Below, piece by piece: positions 29,393-31,073 of a stretch of 31,073 nucleotides of DNA; the first letter of the stretch is position 1, and each line of letters starts with the position of its first letter. The position numbers and the translations under genes were made by a program. The notes beneath the pieces are model-generated. The model was given only the letters and a program-made list of their open reading frames with translations. It made no database searches and was not told where the DNA came from. This DNA comes from Nemertoderma westbladi (lineage: Eukaryota > Xenacoelomorpha > Nemertodermatida > Nemertodermatidae). The stretch covers positions 1 to 31,073 of the forward strand of contig JAUCBJ010002180.1 of NCBI GenBank assembly GCA_032718475.1, given 5' to 3'.

Positions 29393-30520
29393 TGTTCTCG
29401 CTTTTAGACCTTTAGCAGTTTAACCTGCCAAATTTAGGTGTCTTCTAGGTTAGAAATCGACTTTAGCCTATAACAAGTATTTGATACACATAAAGCTACA
29501 TTAGCCGAAGCCAGCCTATGCGCGATCATTCACCCACGGTTAAGGGAGACTGGATTCGGATGCTCTGACCTTATTGCGGTGTAGGCCTACTGTATTATTC
29601 TATTGCTCGTTACTATAATATCTCTGACAAATATTATTCACTTTCGGGAAATATTAACAGTTCCTTTATGACGTGGCGCTCTAAGTATGTAAACAGAGTT
29701 ATGACTTACACTAAACACAACGGGATGGCTAATGATTTACGTATAAAGCGCATTCTTTAGGAAATGCTTTGTTATCTATCACATTCATGCACACTACCGC
29801 ACACTGCTGCACACTGATCTGCCGACCTTCACTAATTTTAATCATATATAAGGAGAACAGCAACTGACACATGTAGGGCCTATGAAATAGCATTCAATTC
29901 ACTCCAAAACCACTATAATGTAAGTCGCAATTGATATATGTAACCGGTCTCTCTAACCTTCAGTATATCAAGAAGATTGAGGTTTTCTGATTATTTATCG
30001 ATATTCTCCAAATCTCCTTAATAACCGACAGTAAACAGCAGTAAAATTATGCGGTGTTTGTATGTGATCAGGTTTGGTTTGAATATGACAAGTATGATAA
30101 CAGTTATACGTTTCTATGATCAAAGCCGTTCTAATGTTTTGCTAAAGTCTGAAACACAGAATAATTCCAAAGCCGATGTTCTATAGACCATAATGCATTG
30201 CGCGATTTCCAGAAGGCTTCTGTGCAAATAAAATGAAAATCGCTCTGATTGGTCGAGCCGAACAAAGAACAAAGAAAGCTCCACGTCGACATATCAGCTG
30301 ATAGATGTTGTCATCTGAACTACACTGTATTAAGAGTATTTTGGCGTATTGCGGCATAAAAATGGCTTGTTATGTCCGCTAAAGTACACATACAGAAAAA
30401 TGGCTTTTTATGTCCACTAAAACACCTACACAGTAAGAAAACGGCTTTTTATGTCCGTTAAAACACCTAAAGAGTACTTTGCGGGAAAAATGACTAGTTA
30501 TATCCGCAAAAGCCTTTACA
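29393..30520 (-). repeat. 5' LTR of the BEL element
   Basis: It is 1128 bases, starts TG and ends CA, and pairs with 14490-15664. It is shorter by deletions of about 29 bases near 30016 and about 24 bases near 30182. It contains the same U3 tandem array at 30358-30511. Confidence 0.92.
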
Positions 30521-30525
30521 ATCGC
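30521..30525. repeat. 5-bp target duplication of the 16-kb LTR element, right
   Basis: ATCGC, matching 14485-14489. Confidence 0.9.
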
Positions 30526-30854
30526 TAACCAATGCTGCCGATTTATCGGCCACTTTACTTTTACAAACACTAGCAAAGTGGTTTCTCTTTTTACAACGGT
30601 TGCAAGTTTTACCTTGGGCTGGACAGGTTTGAGCCGGCCCGTGGCTTTCGTAGCCGCATTTGGTACATTTAGGTAGACTCGAATCGCGAGATCGATATTT
30701 GTATCTATCCGAGCTTTTTCGACTGGAGAATCGGTATCTTCCCCGTGGATATTGGTTATTCCCGGAGGGTAAAGGTTTTTTGAGGGTAACGCAAAACGCA
30801 TGGCGAGGTCGAGGTCCGGCCCACCGCACCTGTCGGTAGGGGCAACGTCCGGAA
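30526..30854 (-). pseudogene. Ty3/Gypsy gag end with zinc knuckles
   Basis: On the minus strand this encodes the basic end of a Ty3/Gypsy gag (SSRKSSDRYKYRSRDSS) and then two zinc knuckles, CTKCGYESHGPAQTC and CNRCKKRNHFASVC, which bind the genomic RNA. It ends at the BEL insertion site and, with one ATCGC removed, continues in frame into 14484. The upstream part of gag is missing: from 30855 the sequence is an inverted copy of part of the same gag segment. Confidence 0.8.
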
Positions 30855-30947
30855 CCGGGAAAAACCAATATCCACGGGGAAGACACCGATCCTCCAGTCG
30901 AAAAAGCTCGGATAGATACAAATATCGATCTCGCAATTCGAGTCTAC
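30673..30947. repeat. inverted duplication of Gypsy gag sequence
   Basis: The arms are 30673-30765 and 30855-30947, with about four or five mismatches in 93 bases and an 89-base loop. Shared landmarks are GTAGACTCGAAT, GATCGATATTTGTATCTATC and CCCCGTGGATATTGG. The left arm is the ordinary gag sequence; the right arm is the inverted copy, ending next to the TACACCATGTCCC-type terminus at 30970. Confidence 0.85.
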
Positions 30948-30970
30948 ACTATATTCTGGGACATGGTGTA
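30947..30970 (-). repeat. inverted copy of the TACACCATGTCCC repeat terminus
   Basis: The minus strand reads TACACCATGTCCCAGAATAT, identical over 20 bases to 4385-4404 and close to 5486-5505. It is followed outward by TACTAGTATC. It may be the end of a DNA element that continues beyond, or a solo terminus left by rearrangement. Confidence 0.55.
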
Positions 30971-31073
30971 TACTAGTATCAAATAGATAACATGTCATAG
31001 AACATTTCATGCATGATATAATAATAAAATCGGCTAAATCTTTTCGACCTACGCGTAGCTTTTTATGCTTTTT
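30971..31073. other. window end, unassigned
   Basis: AT-rich flank with no recognisable feature. Confidence 0.4.

Larger units (their letters stand above)
14490..30520 (-). mobile_element. 16-kb BEL/Pao LTR retrotransposon
   Basis: The boundaries are TGTTC...TTTACA direct repeats at both ends and a 5-bp duplication ATCGC. Orientation is minus: the polyprotein is on that strand, and the purine tract GGGAGCGG touches the 3' LTR at 15665-15672. Contents in transcription order are: 5' LTR (30520-29393), leader with a later LINE tail, gag-pro-pol (27088-18991), 1.7 kb non-coding, an unidentified third coding region (17292-15743) and the 3' LTR (15664-14490). Most BEL elements are 5-10 kb, so this one is unusually long. 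I found no TGG-type primer-binding site directly after the 5' LTR. Confidence 0.9.

Noticed and set aside
30379-30936. Minus-strand 185-codon frame reading across the BEL 5' LTR edge
   Set aside because: It joins Gypsy gag sequence in the wrong frame to LTR tandem repeats; a by-product of the insertion.
1-31073. CRISPR arrays, tRNA or rRNA genes
   Set aside because: No regularly spaced identical repeats with unique spacers, and no cloverleaf or rRNA-like sequence was seen.

Overview
The window is metazoan-type nuclear DNA: AT-rich, gene-poor, with no bacterial gene organisation, and dominated by eukaryotic retrotransposons (BEL/Pao, Ty3/Gypsy, two kinds of non-LTR element) and foldback DNA elements. 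Recurrent short words such as TAGGCCTA and ACCGGTAT suggest an invertebrate, but I cannot name the species. The only possible non-transposon protein gene is a 193-codon frame at 3534-4115 with a Myb/SANT-like C-terminus.

Layout. 1-3533: non-coding, AT-rich, with small inverted repeats and one CTCF-like word. 3534-4115: Myb-like ORF. 4385-6412: a cluster of foldback elements. 6636-7957: fragment of a non-LTR reverse transcriptase (LINE A). 7958-14484 and 30526-30854: pieces of one broken Ty3/Gypsy element on the minus strand. Three later insertions split it: a hAT-like foldback element (9145-10554, 8-bp target duplication), a nearly full-length non-LTR element (LINE B, 10702-14344, 6-bp duplication) and a 16-kb LTR element (14490-30520, 5-bp duplication ATCGC). 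Removing the hAT-like and LTR insertions restores the Gypsy reading frame exactly. Removing LINE B restores it except for one missing base in the protease DTG codon.

The 16-kb LTR element lies on the minus strand. It has 1.1-1.2 kb LTRs (14490-15664 and 29393-30520), a purine-rich tract beside the 3' LTR, a long leader interrupted by a LINE tail (about 27590-28286), and one BEL/Pao gag-pro-pol polyprotein (27088 to 18991). Downstream of the polyprotein, after 1.7 kb of non-coding DNA, is a third coding region (17292 to 15743) in the position where some BEL elements carry env. It does not look like an envelope protein and I do not recognise it. The polyprotein has seven in-frame stops and two frameshifts, although the LTRs differ by only about twenty substitutions.

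The order of events is readable: Gypsy is oldest; hAT, LINE B and BEL each inserted into it; a LINE tail then landed in the BEL leader. Both outer edges of the Gypsy remnant are abnormal: an internal-to-internal junction with LINE A at 7957, and an inverted duplication of gag next to a repeat terminus at 30855-30970.
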